DNA of 64,000 nt from Brachionus manjavacas (taxonomy: Eukaryota > Rotifera > Eurotatoria > Ploima > Brachionidae): contig JAHQIY010000001.1 in the NCBI GenBank assembly GCA_019054805.1, forward strand, positions 10,926,501 through 10,990,500. The letters are read 5' to 3'. Below the pieces are notes generated by a model. The model was not told where the DNA came from, ran no database searches, and saw only the letters and a list, made by a program, of their open reading frames with translations. This document shows positions 25,630 to 35,924 of this stretch, one piece after another. The stretch's first letter is position 1. Every line of letters begins with the position of its first letter. The translations under genes and the position numbers were made by a program.

Positions 25630-26397
25630 TTAATAGGTTTTCAATCTTGGGTTAATTTGGATATGTTGAGTCTCTGTCTTCGCTCTTGTTGACCGTCTCA
25701 GTCCAATTCCAACATCATCATCGGCACTTGTGTCTTTCCTGTCTATGATTCCTGGCTCTTTGTCGTGCTCAGTCCCATTTCCATTCACCACGCTAGTTTC
25801 ATCATCTATCCTCTGTTCTTCCAGTCTTCGAAACAGTGAAGAATTTCGAGTTACGGACTCGTTGGTGGCAGTTGATCTGGCTGTAACCATTGAGCCATTC
25901 GTCTCGGTCACTCTTTATGGTATGGTTTCTCTCACAGTATCCAGCTTGTTTGTTAGAATCTTTGGCTTATGATAGTAAACAAGATCACCAATTCCATAGT
26001 TTCTTTCTGAAGTTTTCAATTTCTTGTCTCCATATTCTTTCATCTTCCCTTTTGCCATTTGATCGTTGATCTTTGCCAAACAGTCTAAGTTATTTTTTGT
26101 AAAAAATCTATCATTGCAAAGGGATACAAGCCTAGAAGTGTAATTAATTTTAAAGAGTAATTTTGCAGGAGGAATACCAGTAGTTCTGTGAGGCGAGGCA
26201 CGATAAGCACCAAGAAAAAAATTCAATTCCTTTCGCCAAGAGTCACCGGAAGCAGCTGAATTTTTCATAACTTTTTTCAAATTTCGATTAAAACATTCAA
26301 CTTCACCGTTTGCCCTTGGCCAATACGGGGTAATAAGCCGGTGTTTGATGCCGAAAAACTTACACATGCTTTCAAACTCTGTTGAATGGAGGTCCAT
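25630..26397 (-). pseudogene. pol part 3: integrase C-terminal half and tail
   Basis: Third integrase catalytic residue is in PRANGEVECFNRN (Glu). RASPHRTTGIPPAKLLF and a C-terminal GDLVYYHKPK follow. An in-frame TAA at 25917-25915 interrupts the tail, which continues as ETNGSMVTARS and ends with an Arg/Lys-rich LRRSTRAK segment, as in many gypsy elements. No envelope gene. Confidence 0.88.
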
Positions 26398-27525
26398 TAT
26401 CTGTGCAAATCTCCTTCGGAATGCCTATCAACGACCAATTTCTATGACAAACCGGGATTACGGTGGTACAAGCTTTTGAATTCACCTCATCAATCAGTGG
26501 AAATCTTGAGTATCCATCGTATTTTACAAGAAGATCGGACCAGATGGCGTTGAACCAAAGAAGTCAATAAAAAGATACTCCCATGGACCGTCGGGTATGA
26601 CGGACATTTTCAACGGTTCAATTGTATCTTTTGGAAAATTTATTACACAAACTTTGCATTGACTCAACCTAAGTTCAACTCTAGAATTCATTTTTGGAAA
26701 CCAAGCCATTGTCCTAAGCAGTTCTTTTGTCTTGGTAAGACCTTGATGTCCCTCATGAGCAATGTCAATTATCTTGTCCTGCAAAGACCCTGGAATAATC
26801 ACCAACCTATTTCTCATAATAACTCCATTTTTTGCTATTGAAAGCTCATGAAAACAAGAATCATACATCTGCGACTTCCGCTTCATCAAGTTCATTTTTG
26901 CACCCCTGATTCGATTTTTGAGTTCTTGTAGAATTATATCCTCATTCGTTGCTTTGATTAGATCATCTCTGGAAATTGAAATAGGAAAATTGACTGCGAA
27001 TAAGTAGTTAATGTAAAATTCACTACTTTTCTCTTCTTTAACATCCGGTAATGGATGTCTTGAAAGATAATCAGCTGGATTCCCAATTCCTGGTCTGTGT
27101 CTAATTTCAAAATCATATTCAAGAATTCTAATAGACCAGCGTTCGATCCGTATGGGTACTTTACTTGAGCGTTTAAACAAATACTCCAGCGCTTTATTAT
27201 CAGTCACAATTACGAATTTCCGACCATACACATAGAGATGAAATTTCTCACAGCCCCACACAATTGCCAGGCACTCTTTCTCAATTTGAGAGTATCGGCG
27301 TTCCACTTCACTCAAACTTCGACTCGACATACTAACGATCTTCCTTTGATTATTGTGAACTTGAGCTAAGATAGCGCCAAGGCCGATTGGACTTGCATCT
27401 ACAATCAACTCCGTGTCCCAGTTTGGGTTGAAATAAGAAAGTGCATAGTTCACAACTGAGTCTTTCAGCTTTCTTAAAGCTTCCTCTTCTTCTTTTTCCC
27501 ATTTAAACTTTGCATTTTTCTTCAC
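26398..27525 (-). pseudogene. pol part 2: RNase H and integrase N-terminal half
   Basis: Continues the frame of the upstream reverse transcriptase. RNase H: LIVDASPIGLGAILAQ, SSRSLSEVERRYSQIEKE, IVTDNKALEYLF and the hinge GIGNPADYLSRHP. Integrase zinc module H-H-C-C: AHEGHQG to CKVC. First catalytic Asp in FIDFFG. The frame closes at 26524, but coding sense resumes in another frame (YDGYSRFPLIDEV, and the second catalytic Asp in CTDNGPPF), so there is a frameshift near 26530 and another near 26385. Confidence 0.88.
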
Positions 27526-28902
27526 TTACTTGCGAAGTGGCTCAACAATATCAGCATGCTTGTTGATAAACCTTGAAGCAAATGTACTCAATCCGAGTAA
27601 ACTATGCACCTCGCCTGAGTTTGTTGGAGTCGAAGCCTCAACTAGTGCTTTTACCTTGTCTCCTGTTAACCGAATCCCATCTTTAGAAAATTCTAATCCG
27701 AAAAATTCAACCTTGTCTACTCCAATCTTGCATTTATGGTTAACTGTAAGACCCTTTTCACTTAATCTCTCAAGCAACTTTTCCACTCTTTCATCATGTT
27801 GTAGAGCTTCTTTGCCAAACACTAAAATATCATCCATTATGTTCTTTACTCCATCTAAGCCTTGCAATGTTTGCTCAATCACGTGGTGGAAAATTTCTGG
27901 AGCGGCATTTAATCCCATTAGCAGCCTTTTGTATCGATAAAGACCGGAAGAGGTGCTAAAAGTGGTGATGTGTCTGCTCGACTCGTCAAGTTCAAGTTGA
28001 TGGAAGCCTTCCAACAAATCAAAAATGGAGAAGGTGTAAGCACCACACATATCGCCATTGATATCTGTTATTTTGTCTTCCACAGTTGGTAAGACATATC
28101 TTGTACGATTTATTGCTTTATTAGCAGGACTTGCGTCTAACACAAACCTAAGGCGCCCATCACGCTTTGGAACAAGCATTGCAGCTAGTAGCCATCTTGT
28201 TGGCCCTTCGGCCTTCTCAAAAATATCATTTTCTATGCCTTTCAAGACAATCTCTTCCATCTGCTTCCTCATACTAAACGGCACTCGAGGCCGCTTGATC
28301 TGTACTGGCTCAACTGCGTAGTCAATATCCAGCTTAACTTTGAATCCTTTTAACTTTCCTATTCTACCACTAAAGACGCTTGGATATTTTTGCTTATAAA
28401 AATCAATTGATTTGCACTCTAAGCTATTTACGATTTTAACCACTCCTAGCCTGTCGGCAGCCTCAAAACCAATCAAACACCTCTCATTGCCCTTCACCAC
28501 TGCTACATCAGCTTCTATCAACTTGTTTCCATACTCGATTTTCGCTCTAAATTCGCCTACAAAACTAATTGGAACCGGATTTTGGTAACCATACACAGTG
28601 CAGTTAACTTTTCTTAGCTTGGGTTTATCTTTTATCGAGTTGTACATAGATTCATTTATAACATTCATTGACGAACAGATATCTATAAACAATTCCATAT
28701 CTAAATTGTAAACTCTAAAATTAAGTTTTGGTAATCTGGAACCCCCAATAGCTAAAATGTAACCAGGGCCATCTTGTAGGTTCAAACAATTCACAGCCTT
28801 AAAATTCTCTCTATTTTTGCTTCTACATACACTTTCAAAATGGTTCAATTTCTTACATGAGTTACATGTTTTACCCTTTGCTGGACAATATTTTATTCCC
28901 AT
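27526..28902 (-). pseudogene. pol part 1: zinc knuckles, protease, reverse transcriptase
   Basis: 459 codons, open upstream into the zinc-knuckle region (CGYCGS, then CPAKGKTCNSCKKLNHF). The retropepsin active site, normally D-T/S-G, reads D-I-C at about residues 74-76 of this ORF, so protease activity is doubtful. Reverse transcriptase follows with RFVLDASPANKAI, the FDLLEGFHQLELD motif, YKRLLMGLNAAPEIFH and the catalytic NIMDDILVFG. The frame ends at TAA 27528-27526, and the same frame resumes directly after it, so this is a nonsense mutation (or misread base) within the connection to RNase H. Confidence 0.9.
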
Positions 28903-28994
28903 TTGGTGTTGGCTGCCACAATATCCACATCTAATGTTTTTCCCACTTGTTCGTTTTGTAGAATTAAAACTTGTTCTCTGGCTCTTCTTAGAAC

Positions 28995-29558
28995 CTATTG
29001 CTGCAACGATCTTAGACCACCCTCCATTTGCTTGGGTTGTAGTCTTGATGCCTCCATCGCCCTACCCTCTTCAATCAGTCTATCAAGGGTCATATTTTTG
29101 TCTGACAGCGCTCTCTGTCTCAATTGATCACTCAAGCAACCTTGAATTATCTTTGACTTGATCATTGATTCAGGTTCATTAAATTGACAGTCATTTGCGA
29201 GGAGTCGTAAGCGATTTACAAAAGTATCAAAAGGCTCATTTAGGCTCTGTTTTGCGTTTGCAAATATAAATTTCTCGTATTCGGGATTAACTTAAGTACG
29301 AAAAATTCATCAAAGACTCGAATCATGTCAGTATATTTGTGCTTCGATTCCTCTTTGGTCTTGTACATCTTGTATACAGACCTACCAGCGTAATGTAAAA
29401 GACTTGCTTTGAATACTGAATCAGCAATTTGAGACAGCTCTTTTCCGTGTTTTGCTATCATAAAGTTCTCAAATCTATCTTTGTACTCTAACCGTCTCAC
29501 ACCAACAGAATTTGGCTCAATATCTGGATTGAATTCTGGAAAATTCCAACGCACTCAT
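28995..29558 (-). pseudogene. gag remnant of the gypsy element
   Basis: The ATG at 29558 starts a frame that closes after 13 codons; the real gag frame continues in another register after a T-run near 29541. It encodes RFENFMIAKHGKELSQIA, then shifts again near 29286 into VNPEYEKFIFANAKQS and FDTFVNRLRLLANDCQF, typical of gypsy Gag, closing at TAG 28997-28995. A further shift around 29010 is needed to reach the zinc-knuckle frame. All three shifts sit at or near short homopolymers. Sequencing error cannot be excluded. Confidence 0.8.
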
Positions 29559-29603
29559 CCTCTTTTGGCTCAAAACTAATTGCTTAATGCTCACTGCGCC
29601 AGA

Positions 29604-29809
29604 TGAAATATCCAAAGATTAAGCTTGTTTTAAAATCTTTTATTAAATAGCACGCCCCTCTATAAAGTAAAAGAACTAGTATTTATATTAAGTTTAAGTT
29701 GGCTCAGCCAAGAAGCCTCAAATCTTATCCAGGGTTATCTTAGAAAGTTCTAGAATGTTCAAAATCTATTAGCCAAAATAAACTCAACATTTATACCAAG
29801 GATCCTACA
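29604..29809 (-). repeat. 5' LTR of the gypsy element
   Basis: 206 bp, TG...CA ends, one mismatch to the 3' LTR by eye. On the minus strand the leader between this LTR and the gag start is only about 45 nt. Confidence 0.93.
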
Positions 29810-29815
29810 GGTGAC

Positions 29816-31876
29816 TGGTCGGATCATTAGTTATTTCCTAATTTTTTTTTTCAATTTTTATTTTAATTTTCTAAAAAAAAAGAAAAATTCCTAAAAATCG
29901 CCATTTTTCAATTCTTTTTGACCCTTTTTATATTTACTAAAATTTTAGTAAATTTACTCTTTTTACTTTATTAATTTTACGTATATTTACTTAAAATAAC
30001 GTAAAATTTCGTAAAAACAGTTTATCATAGCAGTACAGTAAGTTTCCATAAAAGAAGTTTTGACTAGAACAAAAAAAAATTTTTTTAAAGATTTTTTTTT
30101 ATTTATGTAGGTAAAGAGATTTTTTTTAAACTTTTGAATATTTGCGTTTCTACAACTTGATTTAGAAGTATTTAGTAAAAGTAAAAAAAAATTTTTTTCC
30201 TTTAGATCCACCTTTTTGTAATGAAATTCTCTTTTATTTTATTTCTAATTTTTTCAAAAAATTTTTTTGACGAAAATTTGATATTTTTTACGCAAATTTT
30301 CAAAAATTATCTTTGCTAAAAATGGTAAATTCAGTTTTGTATAATTTAGTACAGAAGAACAGAACAAAATATAAAAAAATTGAATTTCTTCTAAATTTGT
30401 AGAGTATAGCGGATATTGATATTTGATGAAACTTTAAATTTTGCACTAGGTTGCATGCACGGAACTTAATTTAAACTTAAAAAAAAAAAGCTGTTCAATA
30501 TTTTTACATTTTTTTCTTTTTTTTATCATTTTGTAATAAATTCCAATGATCGAATCACCAGTGCATTCTTGTAGACTAATTTCGGATTTATTTTAGCATG
30601 CTTAGATAGTTTTTACTACTAGCAAAAAAATGCCAATTTAATTAAATTATATTAAAAAATCATTTATTCTGATTAAATTGGAAGAATATAAAATCAAAAT
30701 CCTCTATTAATTAGACTTGTAAATAAGATTTTAAATGAGTTTGGTATATTCAGAAAGAAAACTCTACTGACGCAAAATTTTAAATGATTCTTAATAAATT
30801 TATATTTTTTATTCAATTACTTTTATGTTGATTAGGATTTAAAAAAAAATCCAAAATATTAAGTAATAAAATGAATTAAACTAATAACATCAACATTTTT
30901 CACGTATCGATTTAACAAACCATTAATTTTTTTGTTTTTAGTTAAAAGCCATTATTTTCTTTCAATTATTAGTTAAGTACAAGACTGATAGGAAAGAAAA
31001 AATCAATTTTAAAATTCAATTGTTTTGAAAAAATTTCAGAAATTTTTAGCGAAACATTTAAAAAAAAAAATTTTACCTTCATATTATTTTGCATTATCTT
31101 TTACTAAGTTGAAGTTATTTGTGTTAAAGTTCTTTATATTTTGCAAAAAAAAAATTCTTATTTATTTTTTAATTTTCTATCCATGAAAACTTCTTTTCAA
31201 GTTGAGCGACGGTTCTGAAATGAAACAGAGGTACTGCATCAAGTTGATCTTTAACATCACAATTTAGATTCTGTTGAAAAACATGGAAAAATAATTATTA
31301 TTTTAATATTTTAAATTCAATCAAACAGAACTATTATGAACAAAATGTTTTAAACTGTTTTATAATTAACTAAGCAAGAGAGACTTAAAAATTAGAAATT
31401 AAAATTCTTCAATAAATTTTTTTTACAAATTTTTTAGATTATTTTTTTCACATCACGACTTAATAATAAAAATATTAATATGAGAAGGCGATCAATTAAA
31501 TTTTTCCGAAATTCTAGCATTTTTCATTTTCTCTACCTAATTTTTATTTCCCTTTAAATTGATAAAAAAAAATTATTTTCATTTTTGAATAAAACATCTG
31601 GTTTTGTCTATTAATTGAAAATATCTGAATATAAACAATGGAAGTTTATAAAATTAAAAATTATATTTAATTCTTAAATGTTAATGAAATATATCAGAAG
31701 CAAAGTTTTCCAATTTTGATTTTCTATCCTGTGTGATTTCTTAAAATTCTTGAAAAAATCTAAAATATTCTTAAAAATCAAAATATTCTTACTAATTAAA
31801 CAAACTTATTTATTAATCTTTTTAAACTAAAAAAATAAAATAATTTTAAAACGTTAAATTTAGATAAAAAATTAAA
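29816..31876. other. AT-rich intergenic region with old repeats
   Basis: No gene seen. About 30330-30540 is a decayed relative of the foldback element at 39561. 31032-31210 is a dispersed repeat with a copy at 34721-34901. GPCR promoter presumably at the right end. Confidence 0.5.
31032..31210. repeat. Dispersed repeat, copy A (about 180 bp)
   Basis: Direct repeat of 34721-34901, with roughly 10 to 15 percent differences and small indels by eye. Ends at GTTGAGCGAC in both copies. Confidence 0.75.
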
Positions 31877-32944
31877 ATGAATGCAACCAAAAAAAGCCCA
31901 CATGAGTCAACTCTTTTCGCTCAAGTGGTTTCAGCTTTGCCTTTAATTCTAATTTTTGTAGCAATTACAGGAAATACAGCATGTTTTTTCATTTTCAGAT
32001 TCTCCAAAGAGTTTAAGAATATTTCTTCGATGGTTTTTCTGTCGTTTGTGGCAATATTTGGCATAACTTCTCAGTTTATATGGAATTTAAACCATTTCTT
32101 GCAACCAAACTTCAACTTTCGAATCGAATATGTCAGTGATTTTACCTGTAAATTTTTCATGTTTTTGCAATATTTTTCACTACAAGCAATCGGAAATTTG
32201 CTTAGTATAATGTGTATTGATCGCTTTGTAACAATCATGTCAACTCCTGGCTCAATTTACAGTCGTTTACCATTTTCAACAGTAAAAAGTTCTTATATTT
32301 GGTCATTGAGTATTATTACCATTCTTTTTCTTATTAACTCTCATATTCTCATATTTAATGGCAATTATAAAAAAATAAGAAATACGAACAACATAACTAC
32401 AACAGAAGTAGTAAATGGGACAGTAGTTTCAACAATCGACACTATGATTGAATATCAAGTATGCTACTGGTATAATGCTGACTTTAGACTTTATCCAACA
32501 TGGGATCATGTTAACTTAGGTCTCTATAATTTTTTTCCATTTACTGTAATGTTTATTTTTAATTTATTATTGATAAAAAAAACTTTGATGCAAAATAGCT
32601 CAATTAAGTCTTCAAACAATAAAGAACAAATAAAATCGATTATTAAAAAAAGGCGACTCACTATTTCAATATTAGCAATAACATTTGGGTACATCATCAT
32701 GACTTTACCGGTGACAATCATTACTAGCTTTTTTTTTTATATTTTTTTTTCCCTTCCAAATGGGCTATCTTATTTAAGCATGGCAGATTCATTCGGCTTT
32801 TTGTTTCATGCGACCCTTTTCATTAACTCTATGGCCACAAATATTAAATTTCGTCGATATGTTATCAAAGGCTTAAGATGCAGCAAAAAACAAAATACCA
32901 CAGAGAGTACGGCTCATTCTATTACCAAAATAAATCGCCAATAA
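31877..32944 (+). CDS. Rhodopsin-like G-protein-coupled receptor, orphan
   Basis: Intronless 355-residue receptor with seven hydrophobic segments. TM1 has the Gly-Asn pair (ITGNTACFFIF). Cys before TM3 (DFTCKFFMF) and Cys in the second extracellular loop (YQVCYWYN) can form the standard disulfide. The end of TM3 reads CIDRFV in place of DRY. TM7 lacks NPxxY (FLFHATLFINSMATNIKF). The third intracellular loop is short and basic (KSIIKKRR). N-terminal NAT and loop NNIT/NGT are potential N-glycosylation sites. The pattern fits divergent peptide-receptor-like orphans that are often intronless and expanded in lophotrochozoans; ligand unknown. Confidence 0.88.
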   Translation: MNATKKSPHESTLFAQVVSALPLILIFVAITGNTACFFIFRFSKEFKNISSMVFLSFVAIFGITSQFIWNLNHFLQPNFNFRIEYVSDFTCKFFMFLQYFSLQAIGNLLSIMCIDRFVTIMSTPGSIYSRLPFSTVKSSYIWSLSIITILFLINSHILIFNGNYKKIRNTNNITTTEVVNGTVVSTIDTMIEYQVCYWYNADFRLYPTWDHVNLGLYNFFPFTVMFIFNLLLIKKTLMQNSSIKSSNNKEQIKSIIKKRRLTISILAITFGYIIMTLPVTIITSFFFYIFFSLPNGLSYLSMADSFGFLFHATLFINSMATNIKFRRYVIKGLRCSKKQNTTESTAHSITKINRQ

Positions 32945-34542
32945 TTCTCACTGCATGGTTAAATTTTGCGAAAAGTAATTTTAATTATTTATCAAAATAG
33001 AATCTATCAATAATCATTTACTTATAACAAGTGATCTTTAAAGTTTTAATTTATTCGATTGTTTTGATCGCTTTATTAAGATATTTTTTCGTTTGAATTT
33101 TTATTTATCTGTAAAAAAATTGGTGATAGAAATAAATAATTGTGTTTCTTTTTTATCTTTTAAATTTATAAAATTCATAGACTTAAGTATAGAAAAGTTA
33201 GCATCTAAGCCCATCCTGTCATGTGTGCCATGTTGTGTAATTCCAAAGTTTCATTTTTTTATTGTGACAGTTTTATTTTGCTCTTAATTAAATAAATTAA
33301 TTCTTAAAAAAAATATATTTTAATAATTAGATTATATTTATTTACCTCTAAAAATATAATAAGCCTAAAAATCTTTCGAAAAGATTATCTTATTTCATTC
33401 TCTTGAGAGCATAAAAATTAATTATCAACAAATTCAGTAAAAATCTCCATTTGTTCAGTAAAAAAAACATTTAACTATTAACTATAGCAAGTATTATTGA
33501 AATATAAGTAAAATATTATAAAAAAATATCACTAATTTAATTAATTCGTACCTTAATTAAATAAAATAATAGCAAAAAGAATAAAAAAATTTAAAATCAT
33601 TCACCTATTTTTTTATAACAACTATCGACTGTTGGGACAATAATAACTAATTAACAAATAATGGGGATTTGGGTATTAACTTTGACTAAGTCAAGCAATT
33701 CACTTTCTCTCAATTTTTCTTCACAAAAAAGAAATTCCTGCTCAATCAGTTTATTTTTAAATTTTAAAGATTTATTAAAATTTATTTTTTAATTCGTAAA
33801 ATAATTTTTTTAAGACATATTGAATTTTCATACAAACCTTTAAAAAAGAGAATTCTTTTTCATTAATATCAATTTAAAAAAATGAGCTTTTTAAACTTTA
33901 AAAATGAAACAAAATGAAAAAGAGATGTTTCATTAAATTCAATAAAAAAATTTTTTTAAATAGCATATGAAATATTAATGATCAAATAAAATATTTTTAG
34001 ATCTCTTTATTTTTGTCTCTGTGATCTACTGTGTTTTATTTTTAAAGTAATTAAGTAATGCGGAAGATTTAATTTTCAATTCTTAATTAACATACAATTT
34101 GAATAAAAATAATAATTTTTTTGACAAATCTTACTTGAAATTTTTGTTTAAACTGGACTGTTAAAAGACACATTGCTTGTTTCTTCTTTTAAAAATTACA
34201 GAAAAATATATTATATAATTATAAATTCACAATGCTTATTTTAAATTTAGTTGAATTTGTGAAGCGAAAAAGATTTTGTAAAATTATAAATTAATTCAAT
34301 TATGATTCTTCCTATTCCCCAAAAACAAAAATTGTTCTCCACAATGAAATAATTTTCAGCACAAAAATAACTTGACTAAGACAAACAAAAAAAAAAATTG
34401 TATGCATAAAGTTCTGCAAAATAAATTGTCCAAATTTTGCAGAATACTAATGGAAATTCTGGTAATCTAGTAATTAAATTATTATTTTTTTTATTAAAAA
34501 AATTTTTCGTTTAATAATTAAACTCAGATTAGATACACTTAG

Positions 34543-34802
34543 TGGAAAGCGTATAATTCCACTTCAGGCTATAGTGCAACAAATTCTTCTATTGAGTCTT
34601 TTAACACCACTTTTAACACCAGCGAGTCACGTCCCTGTACTAGAGCCCAAAAAGCTGCCAAACCATCTGCTTTTTGGACCAATCTCACGAAAGAAGCTAA
34701 AAACATTTATGAGTTCAATGAAATTTCAGAAATTTTTAGTGAAACAATTTTAAAAAGAAACTTTACCTTCATATTATTTTGCATTATCCTTTATTTAAGT
34801 TA
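34543..34802 (+). pseudogene. Orphan coding fragment fused to a dispersed repeat
   Basis: About 85 open codons with Ser/Thr-rich sequence (SATNSSIESFNTTFNTSES), then KAAKPSAFWTNLTKEAKNIYEF, preceded directly by a stop and with no good start. The last third lies in the dispersed repeat that is also at 31032, where it is likewise partly open. It is most likely part of a mobile element; not recognised. Confidence 0.3.
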
Positions 34803-34901
34803 AAGTTATTTATGTTAAAGTTTTTTATATTTTGCAAAAAAAATTCTTATTTTTTTTTTAATTTTCTATCCAAGAAAACTTTTTTTCCAGTTGAGCGACA
34901 G
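34721..34901. repeat. Dispersed repeat, copy B
   Basis: Direct copy of 31032-31210. The shared block reads ATTTCAGAAATTTTTAG near its left end and GTTGAGCGAC at its right end. Confidence 0.75.
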
Positions 34902-35244
34902 AAAAAAATTGTTTTAATCAGTTATTTGGTTAAATATGTATGTATGATCAAAAGAGATCGTCCCCTAATATATTAGGACCTAGTGAAGTGAAAAAAGCTA
35001 AAAGACTGTTAGCCAAAAGGCTTAAAGCCAAATGACTCATTCTATTGTAAAGTTTGTAAATAATAAAATTTAAAACAAAAAACTTCTAATATTTATACTT
35101 TTAATGTATTTATTTTATCGAAATTGATCTAGTGAAATGATTATTTTTGTATTGCTTTATATTTAAATCAAATTAAATTGAAATACAATCTTAGCTACTT
35201 TATAAAACATACAATATTTTATTTTCCTTTTTTTTTGCCGAAAT

Positions 35245-35400
35245 TTTTTTATCATTTTAAACGCATGTCATTAAAGACGAGTGTGTTTTTTTTGCAAAAG
35301 TTGGCTTTTTCATTTTTTAGGACATGTCATAAAAATTAAATTTTGGTTCTTAGATAATCATTGTTCATTTTTTACTGACATGTCATTATTTAATTTAGTA
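35245..35400. repeat. Degenerate tandem repeat, about 57-59 bp period
   Basis: CATGTCA recurs at 35264, 35323 and 35379, each preceded by TCATTTT and an A/T run and followed by TNAAA-like sequence. A weaker fourth (ACATATCA) lies near 35401. Confidence 0.55.
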
Positions 35401-35924
35401 ACATATCACTAAATTCGGATGATTACGTTATATAATATATTCAATATTTTAATTTTACTTAATGTTAAAAAATAATTTAATTTGCATAAGAATTAGCCTT
35501 TTTTGAAAAAAAAAATGTATTTATTTGTTTTATAAATAAAAAAGTTAGATAAAAGTTTGTTTTTTTTTCAAATATTTAAAAATTGCACCATATGTCACAA
35601 AAAGTTCAGCATAGTTAATACGGGAGAGTATTTGTTGAAGACTTTTGTTAACTTGGAGTATCATTTAACAATCAAATAGTGAAAAAAAGCATAAAAAAAG
35701 AAAAAGTGATTTATAAAGTTTATTTAAAATCAACAAAGAGTATTATTTAAAAGAAACTAGGGTTGTTTTAACATTTAAATATCATTTTAATTTAAATCGA
35801 TTCAAACAACTTGATTTGCAACGATTTTCAAGCAAAACGAATTAAAAACATAGATTTAAAAGTTTTGAAATAGTCTGAAGCGAAACAATCTTAAGCTTGA
35901 AAAAAAAACAAAAATCTTAACAAT

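Larger units (their letters stand above)
25332..29809 (-). mobile_element. Ty3/gypsy-type LTR retrotransposon, full length but inactivated
   Basis: 4478-bp element: two 206-bp LTRs (25332-25537 and 29604-29809) flank gag-pol on the minus strand. A 6-bp direct repeat GGTGAC at 25326-25331 and 29810-29815 marks the insertion (target duplication 5 or 6 bp). The domain order protease, reverse transcriptase, RNase H, integrase defines the gypsy class. A likely primer-binding site starting TGGCGCAGTGAGC lies just inside the 5' LTR, at about 29601-29584 on the minus strand. The coding region has at least five frameshifts and two in-frame stops, so this copy cannot make a full polyprotein. The two LTRs differ at a single position (25532 versus 29804) by eye, which suggests recent insertion. 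Confidence 0.95.
32945..35924. other. AT-rich intergenic region with repeats
   Basis: Contains an orphan open stretch at 34540-34802, the dispersed repeat copy at 34721-34901 and three ACATGTCA-type units at 35250-35400. Otherwise homopolymer-rich; no supported gene. Confidence 0.45.

Noticed and set aside
27530..27940. 136-codon plus-strand ORF
   Set aside because: Antisense of the retrotransposon reverse transcriptase.
29987..30211. 74-codon minus-strand ORF rich in Lys and Phe
   Set aside because: Product of A/T homopolymers; no codon bias or splice context.
33093..33287. 64-codon ORF downstream of the GPCR
   Set aside because: Starts with a non-ATG codon and has no recognisable motif; probably 3' UTR or chance.
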